Below are positions 8,506-18,862 of a stretch of 64,000 nt of DNA, piece after piece (position 1 is the stretch's first letter; each line of letters starts with the position of its first letter). Position numbers and translations under genes: made by a program. The stretch lies in NCBI RefSeq assembly GCF_006094435.1, contig NZ_CP034783.1, forward strand, positions 3,189,001-3,253,000, given 5' to 3'. The notes beneath the pieces were generated by a model. That model did no database searches and was not told the origin of the DNA. It was given only the letters and a program-made list of their open reading frames with translations. The DNA comes from Pseudomonas sp. MPC6. GTDB lineage: Bacteria; Pseudomonadota; Gammaproteobacteria; Pseudomonadales; Pseudomonadaceae.

Positions 8506-8591
8506 AGCTGGCTTGCCAGCGAAGAGGCCCTTCCAGTCGACATCATTGTTGGCTGAAAGGACGCCTTCGCTGGCAAGCCAGCTCCTACAGG
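8506..8591. repeat. REP pair, one arm split by IS110 copy 1
   Basis: Left arm CTGGCTTGCCAGCGAAG adjoins the IS left end; its outer bases CCCCTGTAGGAG lie beyond the IS right end at 7330-7341. The right arm CGCTGGCAAGCCAGCTCCTA is whole. The spacer has the GTCGACATC-type core seen in other REPINs here. Confidence 0.88.
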
Positions 8592-8605
8592 GGGCTGCGT
8601 TGTTT

Positions 8606-9766
8606 TTAGCGGGTGCGGTTGATCAGGCTGCGCTCCATCCGCGCAATACCTTCCTCCAGTAACGCCCGCGGGCAGCCGAAATTCAGGCGCACGAACTGTT
8701 GACCGTCATCGCCGAAATCCAGGCCGGCGCTGAGCCCGACCTTGGCTTGTTCGAGGAAAAATTGCTGCGGGTTGTCCAGCCCCAGCGCCGAACAATCGAG
8801 CCACGCCAGGTACGTGCCCTGCGGCACGTTCATGGTCACGCCCGGCAACCGGGTGCGAACGGCGTCGACCAGGTAGTCGCGGTTGCCTTGCAGATAAGTC
8901 ATGAGACCGGTCAGCCAGGGTCCGGCTTCGCTGTAGGCGATGCGGGTGGCTTCCAGGCCCAGCGGGTTGACGCTGTCGACCAGGCCGCAGCGCGCGTGGT
9001 TGACCCGCTCACGCACGGCTTTGTCCTGAATGATCATGAACGAGGTTTTCAGCCCGGCAATGTTATAGGCCTTGCTCGCCGACATCAGCGTGATGGTGCG
9101 CCTGGCGATGTCCGGGCTCAGGGTGGCGATCGGCACATGCACACGTCCGTCGAAGCACAGTTCGGCGTGGATCTCGTCGGAAATGATCCAGGCGTCCTGT
9201 TCCAGGCAGATGTGCGCCACCGCTTGCAGTTCTTCCCGCGGGAACACTTTGCCCAGCGGGTTGTGCGGGTTGCTCAGCAGCAGGGCGCCGCCGCCTTCCA
9301 GGGACTGGCGCAAAGCGTGCAGCGGCGTGGCATAGGTACCGTCAGGCAGGGCGTCGAAACCCAGTTCGACCTTGTTCAGCCCCCAATGCCCCGGTGCGTG
9401 ACGCAGCGGCGGGTAGTTGGGGGTCTGGACCACGACATTCTGTTGCGGTTGCACCAGTGCGTGCAGGGCCATGTTGAAGCCCGACTCCACGCCCGGCAGG
9501 AAGATCAGCTCCTGGGGCTCGACGCGCCAGGCGTACTTTTTCCACAGGTCGGCAACGATGGCCTCGCGCAAGTCGTCCTGAGGCACGCTGTAGCCGAGCA
9601 ATGGGTGTTCCAGACGTTTTTGCAGGGCCTGGATGATCACCGGCGGCGCGGCGAAGTCCATGTCGGCGACCCACATCGGCAATACGTCGGCCGGGTAACG
9701 GCTCCATTTGGTACTGCCGGTGAAGTGGCGGTCGAACACCTGATCAAAATCGAAAGTCATGCTCAT
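8606..9766 (-). CDS. MalY/PatB-type PLP aminotransferase (probable C-S beta-lyase)
   Basis: 386 residues of fold-type I class I/II aminotransferase. Seen are PMWVADMDFAAPP at residues about 30-42 (the MalY/PatB hallmark), NYPPL, SNPHNPLGKVF, DEIHAEL, and SASKAYNIAGLK with the PLP lysine. Relatives cleave cystathionine or cysteine conjugates to pyruvate, ammonia and a thiol. ATG 9766 (MSMTF) and ATG 9760 (MTFDF) are both possible; GAGATGAG precedes the second. It is flanked by REPs on both sides and has no operon partner. Confidence 0.9.
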   Translation of the reverse strand: MSMTFDFDQVFDRHFTGSTKWSRYPADVLPMWVADMDFAAPPVIIQALQKRLEHPLLGYSVPQDDLREAIVADLWKKYAWRVEPQELIFLPGVESGFNMALHALVQPQQNVVVQTPNYPPLRHAPGHWGLNKVELGFDALPDGTYATPLHALRQSLEGGGALLLSNPHNPLGKVFPREELQAVAHICLEQDAWIISDEIHAELCFDGRVHVPIATLSPDIARRTITLMSASKAYNIAGLKTSFMIIQDKAVRERVNHARCGLVDSVNPLGLEATRIAYSEAGPWLTGLMTYLQGNRDYLVDAVRTRLPGVTMNVPQGTYLAWLDCSALGLDNPQQFFLEQAKVGLSAGLDFGDDGQQFVRLNFGCPRALLEEGIARMERSLINRTR

Positions 9767-9813
9767 CTCATAAAGGCCGGATTAATTCGGCAGACATGAT
9801 AAGCGCCAAGCCC

Positions 9814-9842
9814 CTGTGGGAGCGAGCCTGCTCGCGAAGAGG
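9814..9842 (+). repeat. Single REP element
   Basis: One arm, CTGTGGGAGCGAGCCTGCTC followed by GCGAAGAGG, without an inverted partner. Confidence 0.8.
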
Positions 9843-9886
9843 CCGTCACAGCCAGCATCAATGTCGACTGGCACGCCACCAACCCC

Positions 9887-9977
9887 CTGTAGGAGCTGGC
9901 TTGCCAGCGAAGACGGTGGCACAGGCAACGAAGATGTTGGATGTGACGGCCCCTTCGCTGGCAAGCCAGCTCCTACG
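9887..9977. repeat. REPIN (inverted REP pair)
   Basis: Arms GTAGGAGCTGGCTTGCCAGCG and CGCTGGCAAGCCAGCTCCTA, spacer about 45 bases. Confidence 0.92.
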
Positions 9978-10127
9978 GGTCGGGGGCGTGACAGGAAGAC
10001 GGGAATTGCCCGACTGTCGGTTTTCACACAATGCACCACAGCATTGTCTACAGTTTCAACTGTCGGTAGCCAAGCTGCCAACACCGTGATCGTCCAGAAA
10101 AAACCCGGCAAAGTACTAATGCCAACC

Positions 10128-10229
10128 TTGTAGGAGCGAGCTTGCTCGCGATGAACGTTAACGATAACGCGTTATTTCTGAATAAGCGCGTCGCCCTTGA
10201 GACCATCGCGAGCAAGCTCGCTCCTACAG
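10128..10229. repeat. REPIN with conserved spacer
   Basis: Arms GTAGGAGCGAGCTTGCTCGCG and GCGAGCAAGCTCGCTCCTAC. The spacer GTTAACGATAACGCG... is shared with the REPIN at 40687-40788, which has the same overall length. Confidence 0.92.
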
Positions 10230-10286
10230 AGAGCGCTGATCGGCATCAGGCAAAGTACCGGGTCTCCACCTGATCAGGAGTGCACG

Positions 10287-13200
10287 ATGGACCTCAACCG
10301 TCGTCAGTTCTTCAAGGTCGCCGGTATCGGCCTTGCGGGCTCGAGCCTCGGCGCGCTGGGCATGGCCCCCGCGACTGCCTTCGCCGAGCAGGTGCGCCAC
10401 TTCAAGCTTGCCCACACCCATGAAACCCGTAACACCTGTCCGTATTGCTCGGTCGGCTGCGGGTTGATCATGTACAGCCAGGGCGATGCCGCCAAGAACG
10501 TTGCGCAAAACATCATCCACATCGAAGGCGATGCCGACCACCCGGTCAATCGCGGCACCCTGTGCCCCAAAGGCGCCGGCCTGCTGGATTTCATTCACAG
10601 CCCCGGTCGCCTGCAGTACCCGCAGGTGCGCAAGCCCGGCAGCGGCGAGTGGACTCGGATCTCCTGGGATGAAGCGCTGGATCGCGTGGCCGACCTGATG
10701 AAGGCCGACCGCGATGCCAACTTCATCGAGAAGAACGAAGAGGGCCAGACGGTGAACCGCTGGCTGACCACCGGTTTCCTGGCGGCCTCGGCGGCGTCCA
10801 ACGAAGCGGGCTACATCACCCACAAGGTCATTCGCAGTCTCGGCATGCTGGGGTTCGACAACCAGGCGCGTGTCTGACACGGTCCGACGGTGGCAAGTCT
10901 TGCCCCGACGTTTGGCCGTGGTGCCATGACCAATACCTGGACCGATATCGCCAACGCGAACCTGATCCTGGTGATGGGCGGCAACGCAGCGGAAGCGCAC
11001 CCGTGCGGCTTCAAATGGGTGACCGAAGCCAAGGCGCACAATGCCGCCAGGCTGATCGTGATCGACCCGCGATTCACCCGGACCGCGTCGGTGGCCGACT
11101 ATTACGCGCCGATTCGCACCGGTACCGACATCGCCTTCATGGGCGGGCTGATCAATTACCTGCTGACCGAGGACAAGATCCAGCACGAGTACGTGCGCAA
11201 CTACACCGACCTGTCGTTCCTGGTCGACCCCGGTTTCACCTTCGAAGACGGGATCTTCAGCGGCTATGACGCGGTGAAGCGCCGTTATACCGACAAGACC
11301 ACCTGGAACTATCAATATGCTGCAGACGGATTCGCCATGGTCGATCCGACCCTGCAAGACCCGCGCTGCGTCTACCAGCTGCTCAAGCAGCACTACAGCC
11401 GTTACAACCTGGAACTGGTGAGCCAGATCTGCGGCATGCCAACCGAATCGATCCAGAAGATCTGGGAAGAAATCGCCACCTGCTCGGCACCGGGCAAGAC
11501 CATGACGATTCTCTATGCCCTGGGCTGGACCCAGCATTCGATCGGTTCGCAGATCATCCGCAGCGCGGCGATGGTGCAACTGCTGCTGGGCAACGTCGGC
11601 ATGCCCGGTGGCGGGGTCAATGCCTTGCGGGGACACTCCAACATCCAGGGCCTGACCGACCTCGGGTTATTGTCCAATACACTTCCCGGCTATCTGACGC
11701 TGCCCAGTGATAGCGAGCAGGACTACGACACCTACATCTTCAAGCGGGCCCTCAAGCCCCTGCGCCCCGGGCAGATGTCCTACTGGCAAAACTACGGCAA
11801 GTTTCATGTCAGCCTGATGAAGTCCTGGTATGGCGCCAATGCCACGGCGGAGAACCATTGGGGCTACGACTACCTGCCGAAGATCGACGTCCCCAGCTAC
11901 GACATCCTGAGAATGTTCGACCTGATGGGCCAGGGCAAGGTCAACGGCTACATGTGCCAGGGCTTCAACCCGATCGCCGCGCTGCCGGACAAAAACCGGG
12001 TGACGGCGGCATTGGCCAAGCTGAAGTGGCTGGTGATCATGGACCCGCTGGCCACCGAAACCTCGGAGTTCTGGAAAAACGTCGGGCCGTACAACGATGT
12101 GAAGAGCGCCGACATCCAGACCGAAGTGATTCGCCTGCCCACCACCTGCTTTGCCGAGGAGGACGGCTCGCTGGTCAACAGCAGTCGCTGGCTGCAATGG
12201 CACTGGAAAGGCGCCGACGGCCCGGGATTGGCGCGGACCGACATCCGCATCATGAGCGAATTGTTCCTGCGCCTGCGCCAGCGTTATCAGGCCAATGGCG
12301 GTGCCTATGCCGAACCGATGCTGAAGCTGTCCTGGCCTTACAAGGTGCCGGAAGAACCGTCGCCGGAAGAACTGGCCAAGGAAATCAACGGCAGCGCCAC
12401 CGCCGACTTTACCGACGCCACCGGCGCGACAATCAAGGCCGGCGCGCAACTGGCCGGGTTCGCTCAGCTCAAGGATGACGGCAGCACCGCGTCCGGTTGC
12501 TGGATTTTCTGCGGCAGCTGGACCGAGGCGGGCAACCAGATGGCCCGGCGCGACAACAGCGACCCGTACGCCATGCACCAACACCAGGGCTGGGCCTGGG
12601 CCTGGCCGGCGAACCGGCGGATTCTCTACAACCGCGCCTCGTGCGACCCGCAAGGCAAACCCTGGGCCGAGAACAAGCGCCTGGTGTGGTGGAACGGCAA
12701 AACCTGGGCCGGCACCGACATCCCGGACTACAAGGCCGATTCGCCACCGGAAGCCGGGATGAACCCGTTCATCATGGCGCCCGAAGGCGTCGGGCGGTTT
12801 TTCACCCGGGACAATATGGCCGAAGGACCTTTCCCCGAACACTACGAACCGTTCGAAACGCCGATCGGCATCAACCCGCTGCACCCGAACAACAAGAACG
12901 CCACGAGCAACCCGGCGGCGCGGATCTTCGATTCGGTGTGGGACACCCTCGGTGTGGCCAAGGATTATCCCTACGCGGCCACCAGCTACCGGTTGACCGA
13001 GCATTTCCACTTCTGGAGCAAGCATTGCAAGCTCAACGCCATCTCCCAGCCGGAGCAGTTCGTGGAGATCGGCGAGGTGCTGGCCAAGGAGAAAGGCATC
13101 GTTGCCGGTGACAAGGTGCGAGTCAGCTCCAAGCGCGGCTTCATCGAAGCGGTGGCGGTGGTGACCAAGCGCATCCGGCCGCTGCAGGTCAACGGCCAGG

Positions 13201-13352
13201 TGGTGCACCACATCGGGATTCCGTTGCACTGGGGCTTCACCGGCCTGACGCGCCACGGTTACCTGACCAACACCCTGGTGCCGTTCCTCGGCGATGGCAA
13301 TTCCCAGACCCCGGAATCCAAGTCATTCCTGGTCAACGTGGAGAAAGTCTAA
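10287..13352 (+). CDS. fdnG: Formate dehydrogenase major (alpha) subunit, selenocysteine-containing
   Basis: A 1021-residue molybdopterin oxidoreductase that oxidises formate to CO2 in the periplasm. ATG 10287 follows CAGGAG. A twin-arginine signal (NRRQFFKVAG) ends near AFAEQV. CPYCSVGCG binds the [4Fe-4S] cluster. The frame meets TGA at 10875-10877, codon 197, in the context ARV-U-HGPTVASLAPTFGRG, exactly where E. coli FdnG has selenocysteine (residue 196). A hairpin right behind it fits a SECIS. Translation then continues to TAA 13350. Length (E. coli about 1015) and all later blocks fit (CGFKWVTEAKAHNA, GHSNIQGLTDLGLL). It is the first gene of fdnGHI-fdhE. An automated caller would split it in two at the TGA. 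Confidence 0.96.
10888..10907 (+). promoter_or_regulatory. SECIS element of fdnG
   Basis: Ten bases after the UGA a hairpin forms: CGG, bulged T, GGCA pairs with TGCC, CCG. The apical loop AGTCT (10896-10900) places the G and U that SelB reads about 20 bases from the UGA. This agrees with bacterial SECIS geometry. Confidence 0.8.
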
Positions 13353-14288
13353 ATGGCCAGCCAAGACATCATCGCCCGTTCGGCCACCACCACGGTTTCG
13401 CCTTCGGTGCGCACTCAGGACGAAGTGGCCAAGCTGATCGACACCACCAAGTGCATCGGCTGCAAGGCCTGCCAGGTCGCCTGCTCGGAATGGAACGAGC
13501 TGCGTGACGACGTCGGCCATAACCTCGGCACTTACGATAACCCCCAGGACCTCAGCGCAGACACCTGGACCTTGATGCGCTTTACCGAGCATGAAACCGA
13601 TGCCGGCAACCTCGAGTGGCTGATCCGCAAGGACGGCTGCATGCACTGTGCCGAACCCGGTTGCCTGGCGGCGTGCCCGAGTCCGGGGGCGATCATCAAG
13701 CACGCCAACGGCATCGTCGATTTCGACCAGGACCATTGCATCGGCTGCGGTTACTGCATCACCGGTTGCCCGTTCAATATTCCGCGGATCTCGCAGAAGG
13801 ATCACAAGGCCTACAAATGCACGTTGTGTTCGGACCGGGTGGCGGTGGGCCTGGAGCCGGCCTGCGTGAAAACCTGCCCGACCGGGGCGATTGTGTTCGG
13901 CACCAAGGACGACATGAAAGAACATGCCGCCGAGCGCATCGTCGACCTCAAGAGCCGCGGCTTTGCAAACGCCGGTCTGTACGACCCGGCAGGTGTCGGC
14001 GGCACTCACGTCATGTACGTGTTGCATCACGCGGACACGCCGGTGCTCTACGCCGGCTTGCCGGCGCATCCGACGATCAGTCCCCTGGTGGACCTGTGGA
14101 AGGGCGTGAGCAAACCCCTGGGTTTATTGGCCATGGGCCTGGCGGTGCTGGCCGGGTTCTTCCACTACGTGCGTGTCGGGCCGCAACTGGTCGAGGAGGA
14201 TGAGCTGCCGGGCACTGTCGATCCGGCGGTGCATGAGGTCGATCCGTCGGTGCATACCTTTGATCCGCGCGGGGAGGACAGACCATGA
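13353..14288 (+). CDS. fdnH: Formate dehydrogenase iron-sulfur (beta) subunit
   Basis: 311 residues with four ferredoxin-type cysteine clusters: [11 protein letters not shown] (residues about 31-41), [27 protein letters not shown], and CTLCSDRV...[10 protein letters not shown]. They carry electrons from the Mo site to the membrane. A C-terminal transmembrane helix ([15 protein letters not shown], near 255-270) anchors it, followed by an acidic periplasmic or cytosolic tail. The start ATG abuts the fdnG stop, so the two are translationally coupled. Confidence 0.95.
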   Translation: MASQDIIARSATTTVSPSVRTQDEVAKLIDTTKCIGCKACQVACSEWNELRDDVGHNLGTYDNPQDLSADTWTLMRFTEHETDAGNLEWLIRKDGCMHCAEPGCLAACPSPGAIIKHANGIVDFDQDHCIGCGYCITGCPFNIPRISQKDHKAYKCTLCSDRVAVGLEPACVKTCPTGAIVFGTKDDMKEHAAERIVDLKSRGFANAGLYDPAGVGGTHVMYVLHHADTPVLYAGLPAHPTISPLVDLWKGVSKPLGLLAMGLAVLAGFFHYVRVGPQLVEEDELPGTVDPAVHEVDPSVHTFDPRGEDRP

Positions 14289-14938
14289 TCCGCAGACAGA
14301 TCCTGCGCTACACCGCGAACCAGCGCACCAACCACTGGCTGGTGGCGATCTTGTTCTTCCTGGCGGCGCTGTCGGGGCTGGCGTTGTTTCATCCGGCGCT
14401 GTTCTGGCTCAGTCACCTGTTCGGTGGCGGCCCCTGGACGCGCATTCTGCATCCGTTCATGGGCGTGGTGATGTTCGTCCTGTTTCTGGGCCTGGTGCTG
14501 CAATTTTTTCGGGCGAATTTCTTTATCACCAATGACCGCCTGTGGCTGCGGCGTGTCGGGCGGGTGATCCGAAATGAGGAGGAGGGCGTGCCGGCGATCG
14601 GCAAATACAACCCGGGGCAGAAGCTGCTGTTCTGGACCTTGCTGCTGTGCATGCTGGTGTTGCTGTTCAGCGGGCTGGTGATCTGGCGCGCGTATTTCAG
14701 CGATTACTTCGGGATCACGGCGCTTCGCTGGGCGATGCTGCTGCACGCGGTGGCCGCTTTGATCCTGGTACTGAGCATCATCGTGCATATCTACGCCGGT
14801 ATCTGGATCAAAGGTTCGGTCAGCGCCATGCTGCATGGGTGGGTCAGCCGCGCCTGGGCGAAAAAGCATCACGAACTCTGGTACCGGGAAGTGACCCGGG
14901 ACGAGCACCCCGAGCGACCGGTCAGCAAAAAAGGATAA
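14285..14938 (+). CDS. fdnI: Formate dehydrogenase cytochrome b556 (gamma) subunit
   Basis: 217 residues with four membrane helices: [20 protein letters not shown], the helix around [20 protein letters not shown], the one around [20 protein letters not shown], and the last around [20 protein letters not shown]. The His residues expected for two b hemes are present (NHW, HP, LHAVAA, VHIYAG). The start overlaps the fdnH stop (ATGA). It passes electrons to the quinone pool. Confidence 0.95.
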   Translation: MIRRQILRYTANQRTNHWLVAILFFLAALSGLALFHPALFWLSHLFGGGPWTRILHPFMGVVMFVLFLGLVLQFFRANFFITNDRLWLRRVGRVIRNEEEGVPAIGKYNPGQKLLFWTLLLCMLVLLFSGLVIWRAYFSDYFGITALRWAMLLHAVAALILVLSIIVHIYAGIWIKGSVSAMLHGWVSRAWAKKHHELWYREVTRDEHPERPVSKKG

Positions 14939-14942
14939 CCCC

Positions 14943-15869
14943 TTGGCGACGATTCTTGAGCCTGGCGACATCGAAGCGGCGGCGAGTTCTCCGCCGTTTC
15001 TGCACCTGCCACCGAACAACCTGTTCACGTTGCGGGCACAGCGCCTGGAACGGTTCGCCGAAGGGCATCCCTTGGCCGATTACCTGCGGTTGGTGGCCGG
15101 CCTGTGCCATGTCCAGCAGCAACTGATGGACGATCCACCCGCCACTGCACCGTTGGACCTTGAACGCCTGCGGGTCTGCCAGCAACATGGCCTGCCACCG
15201 TTCGCCGCCGACAGCCTGGTGCGCGAGGGCGAATGGTTGCCGTTCCTCGAAGCGCTGTTGCAGCGGTATCCGCCACCTGCACAACCTGCGGTGGTAAAAG
15301 CCCTGGCGTCTTTGCGCAATGCCAACGCCGGGCAGCTCAAGGCCTGGGCGATTGCGTTGGTCAGCGGCCAGTTCACGCTGGTGCCGACCGCCCTGGTGCC
15401 ATTTCTCGGCGCCGCGTTGCAGGCGGCCTGGAGCCATTGGTTGTTGGGCACACCGAACCTGCAGTTGAAACCCGGCGACAGCCTCAGCCAATGCCCGGCC
15501 TGCGGTTCGCCGGCCATGGCCGGGGTGATTCGCCACCGAGGCAAATACAACGGCCTGCGTTATCTGGTGTGCTCGCTGTGTGCCTGTGAATGGCACGTGG
15601 TGCGGGTCAAGTGCGTGTACTGCGAGCAAAGCAAAGGCCTGGAATACCTCAGCCTCGACGATGACCGCCACGCCGCCGACCAGGCCCCGCTGCGCGCGGA
15701 AACCTGTCCCGGCTGTCACAGCTACCTGAAGCTGCTGTACTTGGAAAACGACGCCGAAGCCGAAGCGCTCTCGACCGACCTGAGCAGCCTGATGCTTGAT
15801 ATGCGCCTGGAGCAGGAGGGCTTTCAACGGCTGGCGCCAAATCTGTTGTTCGCCCCGGGAGGCGACTGA
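14943..15869 (+). CDS. fdhE: Formate dehydrogenase accessory protein FdhE
   Basis: A 308-residue cytosolic maturation factor for respiratory formate dehydrogenases. The C-terminal rubredoxin-like metal sites are visible: CPACGSPA, CSLCACEW, CVYCEQSK and CPGCHSY. The start is a TTG at 14943, with AAGGAT nine bases ahead and no upstream alternative that fits, so a rare start codon is likely. It lies four bases behind fdnI, so it is the last gene of the operon. The REP array starts about 50 bases after its stop. Confidence 0.93.
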   Translation: MATILEPGDIEAAASSPPFLHLPPNNLFTLRAQRLERFAEGHPLADYLRLVAGLCHVQQQLMDDPPATAPLDLERLRVCQQHGLPPFAADSLVREGEWLPFLEALLQRYPPPAQPAVVKALASLRNANAGQLKAWAIALVSGQFTLVPTALVPFLGAALQAAWSHWLLGTPNLQLKPGDSLSQCPACGSPAMAGVIRHRGKYNGLRYLVCSLCACEWHVVRVKCVYCEQSKGLEYLSLDDDRHAADQAPLRAETCPGCHSYLKLLYLENDAEAEALSTDLSSLMLDMRLEQEGFQRLAPNLLFAPGGD

Positions 15870-15919
15870 ACCTGCGATCCTGATCTGCATCCCGCAGGAT
15901 GGTGGAGAACGCCAAACCC

Positions 15920-17456
15920 TGCGTAGGAGCCGGCTTGCTGGCGAAGGCGTCTGCATGGGCGCTGCAAGTCTTGAGACCGCCTTCGCTGGCAAGCCAGCTC
16001 CTACACGATTACCTGCGTACCGATGATTTGCGGAGAACGCCAACCCTATGTAGGAGCCGGCTTGCTGGCGAAGGCGTCTGCATGGGCGCTGCATGACTCA
16101 AGGCCGCCTTCGCTGGCAAGCCAGCTCCTACACGATTACCTGCGTACCGATGGTTTGCGGAAAACGCCAAACCCTGCGTAGGAGCCGGCTTGCTGGCGAA
16201 GGCGTCTGTATGGGCGCTGCATGACTCAAGGCCGCCTTCGCTGGCAAGCCAGCTCCTACACGATTACCTGCGTACCGATGGTTTGCGGAAAACGCCAAAC
16301 CCTGCGTAGGAGCCGGCTTGCTGGCGAAGGCGTCTGTATGGGCGCTGCATGACTCAAGGCCGCCTTCGCTGGCAAGCCAGCTCCTACGCGATTACCTGCG
16401 TACCGATGATTTGCGGAGAACGCCAAACCCTGCGTAGGAGCCGGCTTGCTGGCGAAGGCGCCGGCATGGGCGCTGCATGACTCAAGGCCGCCTTCGCTGG
16501 CAAGCCAGCTCCTACACGATTACCTGCGTACCGATGGTTTGTGGAGAACGCCAAGCCCTGTGTAGGAGCCGGCTTGCTGGCGGAGGCGTCTGCATGGGCG
16601 CTGCATGACTCAAGGCCGCCTTCGCTGGCAAGCCGGCTCCTACACGATTACCTGCGTACCGATGGTTTGCGGAAAACGCCAAACCCTGTGTAGGAGCCGG
16701 CTTGCTGGCGAAGGCGTCTGTATGGGCGCTGCATGACTCAAGGCCGCCTTCGCTGGCAAGCCAGCTCCTACACGATTACCTGCGTACCGATGGTTTGTGG
16801 AGAACGCCAAGCCCTGTGTAGGAGCCGGCTTGCTGGCGGAGGCGTCTGCATGGGCGCTGCATGACTCAAGGCCGCCTTCGCTGGCAAGCCGGCTCCTACA
16901 CGATTACCTGCGTACCGATGGTTTGCGGAAAACGCCAAACCCTGTGTAGGAGCCGGCTTGCTGGCGAAGGCGTCTGTATGGGCGCTGCATGACTCAAGGC
17001 CGCCTTCGCTGGCAAGCCAGCTCCTACACGATTACCTGCGTACCGATGGTTTGTGGAGAACGCCAAGCCCTGTGTAGGAGCCGGCTTGCTGGCGGAGGCG
17101 TCTGCATGGGCGCTGCATGACTCAAGGCCGCCTTCGCTGGCAAGCCGGCTCCTACACGATTACCTGCGTACCGATGGTTTGCGGAAAACGCCAAACCCTG
17201 TGTAGGAGCCGGCTTGCTGGCGAAGGCGTCTGTATGGGCGCTGCATGACTCAAGGCCGCCTTCGCTGGCAAGCCAGCTCCTACGCGATTACCTGCGTACC
17301 GATGATTTGCGGAGAACGCCAAACCCTGCGTAGGAGCCGGCTTGCTGGCGAAGGCGCCGGCATGGGCGCTGCATGACTCAAGGCCGCCTTCGCTGGCAAG
17401 CCAGCTCCTACACGATTACCTGCGTACCGATGGTTTGCGGAAAACGCCAAGCCCTG
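15920..17456. repeat. Tandem array of 127-128-bp REP units (12 units)
   Basis: Units start (GTAGGAGCC) at 15923, 16050, 16178, 16306, 16434, 16562, 16690, 16818, 16946, 17074, 17202 and 17330. Each holds a REP arm, a 25-base centre (GGGCGCTGCATGACTCAAGG), the inverted arm, and a 45-base spacer (GATTACCTGCGTACCGATG...). Units 6, 8 and 10 (with GGCGGAGGCG and CCGGCTCC) alternate with 7 and 9, giving a 256-bp higher-order repeat. Units 4-5 resemble 11-12. A thirteenth unit lies beyond the IS3 element. No gene is encoded; ORFs here are repeat artefacts. Confidence 0.97.
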
Positions 17457-17507
17457 TGAACTGCCCCCCAAAAGTTGGACACAGATCCTGACTTTTGGGG
17501 TGTTCCA

Positions 17508-18035
17508 ATGGGCAAGTATTCCGTGCAGTTCAAAATCACAGCCGTTGAGGCCTACATCAACGGCGACGATGGGTTTCGAAAAATCGCCAATCGCTACTCG
17601 ATTGATTGCAGTCTTCTGCGACGTTGGGTTGCCGCTTTTCAAGCCCGTGGCAGCGCGGGTCTGCGAGCGAATGGTCACCACTACAGTGCGGTGTTCAAGC
17701 TTTCGGTTGTTGAATGTATGCACAAAGAACGACTTTCCTGTCGCGAGGCCGCCACCCGGTTTGGGCTCGGACAGTCTTCGCAGGTGGGCATTTGGGAGCG
17801 CCAGTATTACAGTGGCGGTCTAGATGTACCCAAGAGAAAAAAGACTGTCTCCATGCCAAAAAAATCGCCTGTCCCACCCCAGTCCCCGTTTGTAGATGAT
17901 GATTCGAAAAGTCGGGAACAATTCAAGGCTGAGCTTGAATACCTGCGCATGGAGAACGCCTATCTAAAAAAGCTCGAGGAAATAAGGGAGGCTCCGAACA
18001 GGAGCCGTCCCCCCAAGAAAAAACGCTCACCGTGA
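17508..18035 (+). CDS. IS3-family transposase OrfA
   Basis: 175 residues starting MGKYSVQFKITAVEAYINGD behind GGGGTG. Two helix-turn-helix blocks are present (RKIANRYSIDCSLLRRWV; SCREAATRFGLGQSSQVGIW), followed by a leucine-zipper-like helix (AELEYLRMENAYLKKLEEI). It binds the IS ends. An A6 run at 18018-18023 near its 3' end may allow the -1 frameshift that makes OrfAB in this family, although it is not the canonical in-phase heptamer. Confidence 0.93.
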   Translation: MGKYSVQFKITAVEAYINGDDGFRKIANRYSIDCSLLRRWVAAFQARGSAGLRANGHHYSAVFKLSVVECMHKERLSCREAATRFGLGQSSQVGIWERQYYSGGLDVPKRKKTVSMPKKSPVPPQSPFVDDDSKSREQFKAELEYLRMENAYLKKLEEIREAPNRSRPPKKKRSP

Positions 18036-18862
18036 TAGCGCTGCGCTCGAGGTTTCCTTTGGATGGTCTGCTCAAACTGGCCAATCTCGCGCGCAGTACC
18101 TTTTATTACCAAGTCGGCGCCCTCCAGAAACCTGACAAGCATGCTGACCTGAAAGCCACCATTCAGGGGCTCTATCATGAGCATGAGGGCCGTTACGGTT
18201 ATAGACGCATTACCTTGGCGATCCGCAAAAAAGAGCCCGTCAACGAAAAAAGGGTACAGCGTTTGATGGAAGACATGAATCTGAAGTCGCTCGTGCGACC
18301 AAAAAGGTATCGTTCTTACAAAGGCCTGGTCGGCAAAATAGCGCCGAATCTGCTGGAGCGTAACTTTCTCGCGCAACGGCCCAACCAGAAGTGGGTGACC
18401 GATGTTACGGAATTTAAGGTCGGGCTGAAGAAGCTCTATTTGTCGCCCGTCATGGATCTCTACAACGGCGAGATCCTGGCCTACCAGATCGATACGCGAC
18501 CGAGTTTTGCCTTGGTAACCGAGATGCTGGATAAGGCTATTGAGCAGCTGCAAGGCCCGGTCAATTTAGTGATCCACTCCGACCAGGGCTGGCAATACCA
18601 ACAGCCCCGATACCGGCATGCACTGAAGGATCGAGGAATAAAGCAAAGCATGTCGAGAAAGGGGAACTGCTTGGACAATGCTGTGATCGAGAGCTTTTTC
18701 GGAACACTGAAGTCCGAGTTTTTCTACCTCAACCGTTTTGAAAGCATAGAAGAACTCCAGGCAGGCCTGGACAAATACATCCGTTACTACAACCATGACC
18801 GCATCAAATCGAAGCTCGGCGGACTGAGCCCTGTGGAATACAGAACACAATCCGCTGGCTAG
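18032..18862 (+). CDS. IS3-family transposase OrfB (DDE integrase)
   Basis: 276 residues with an rve integrase core. HTH_21 (GRYGYRRITLAIRKKEPVNE) precedes the catalytic triad: Asp in WVTDVTEF, Asp in HSDQGWQY, and Glu in NAVIESFFGTLKSE. The GTG start overlaps the orfA stop (GTGA). The frame is -1 relative to orfA and is open back across the A6 run, so fusion by frameshift is possible. It appears intact. Confidence 0.95.
   Translation: MIALRSRFPLDGLLKLANLARSTFYYQVGALQKPDKHADLKATIQGLYHEHEGRYGYRRITLAIRKKEPVNEKRVQRLMEDMNLKSLVRPKRYRSYKGLVGKIAPNLLERNFLAQRPNQKWVTDVTEFKVGLKKLYLSPVMDLYNGEILAYQIDTRPSFALVTEMLDKAIEQLQGPVNLVIHSDQGWQYQQPRYRHALKDRGIKQSMSRKGNCLDNAVIESFFGTLKSEFFYLNRFESIEELQAGLDKYIRYYNHDRIKSKLGGLSPVEYRTQSAG

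Larger units (their letters stand above)
7340..8507 (-). mobile_element. IS110-family element, copy 1 (inverted), inserted in a REP
   Basis: About 1166 bp, identical as far as I can compare to copy 2 at 18978-20145, but on the other strand. Read in element direction it starts TGTATGTTTAGAC after a CT and ends ACATAGAAT before another CT. There are no terminal inverted repeats and no long target duplication, as expected for IS110. The REP arm GCTGGCAAGCCAGCT on one side and CCTACAGGGG on the other re-join to a normal REP when the element is removed. Confidence 0.92.
9767..10286. other. 520-bp gene-free stretch filled with REPs
   Basis: Between the aminotransferase start and fdnG. It contains a single REP (9814-9842), a REPIN (9887-9977), about 150 bp of unremarkable sequence, and a second REPIN (10128-10229) ending 57 bases before the fdnG start. 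The fdn promoter must lie in or near this block. No other gene is seen. Confidence 0.7.

Noticed and set aside
10197..10877. fdnG as a truncated pseudogene plus a second ORF
   Set aside because: The TGA is at the known selenocysteine site, a SECIS follows and selABC is present.
11667..13256. 529-codon antisense ORF over fdnG
   Set aside because: Shadow ORF without any recognisable domain.
15796..16096. Short ORFs in the REP array
   Set aside because: They are the same repeat read again and again; no ribosome sites and no homology.
15920..17456. CRISPR array
   Set aside because: Repeats are 127-128 bp with REP arms and nearly identical spacers; there are no unique 30-40-base spacers and no cas genes.
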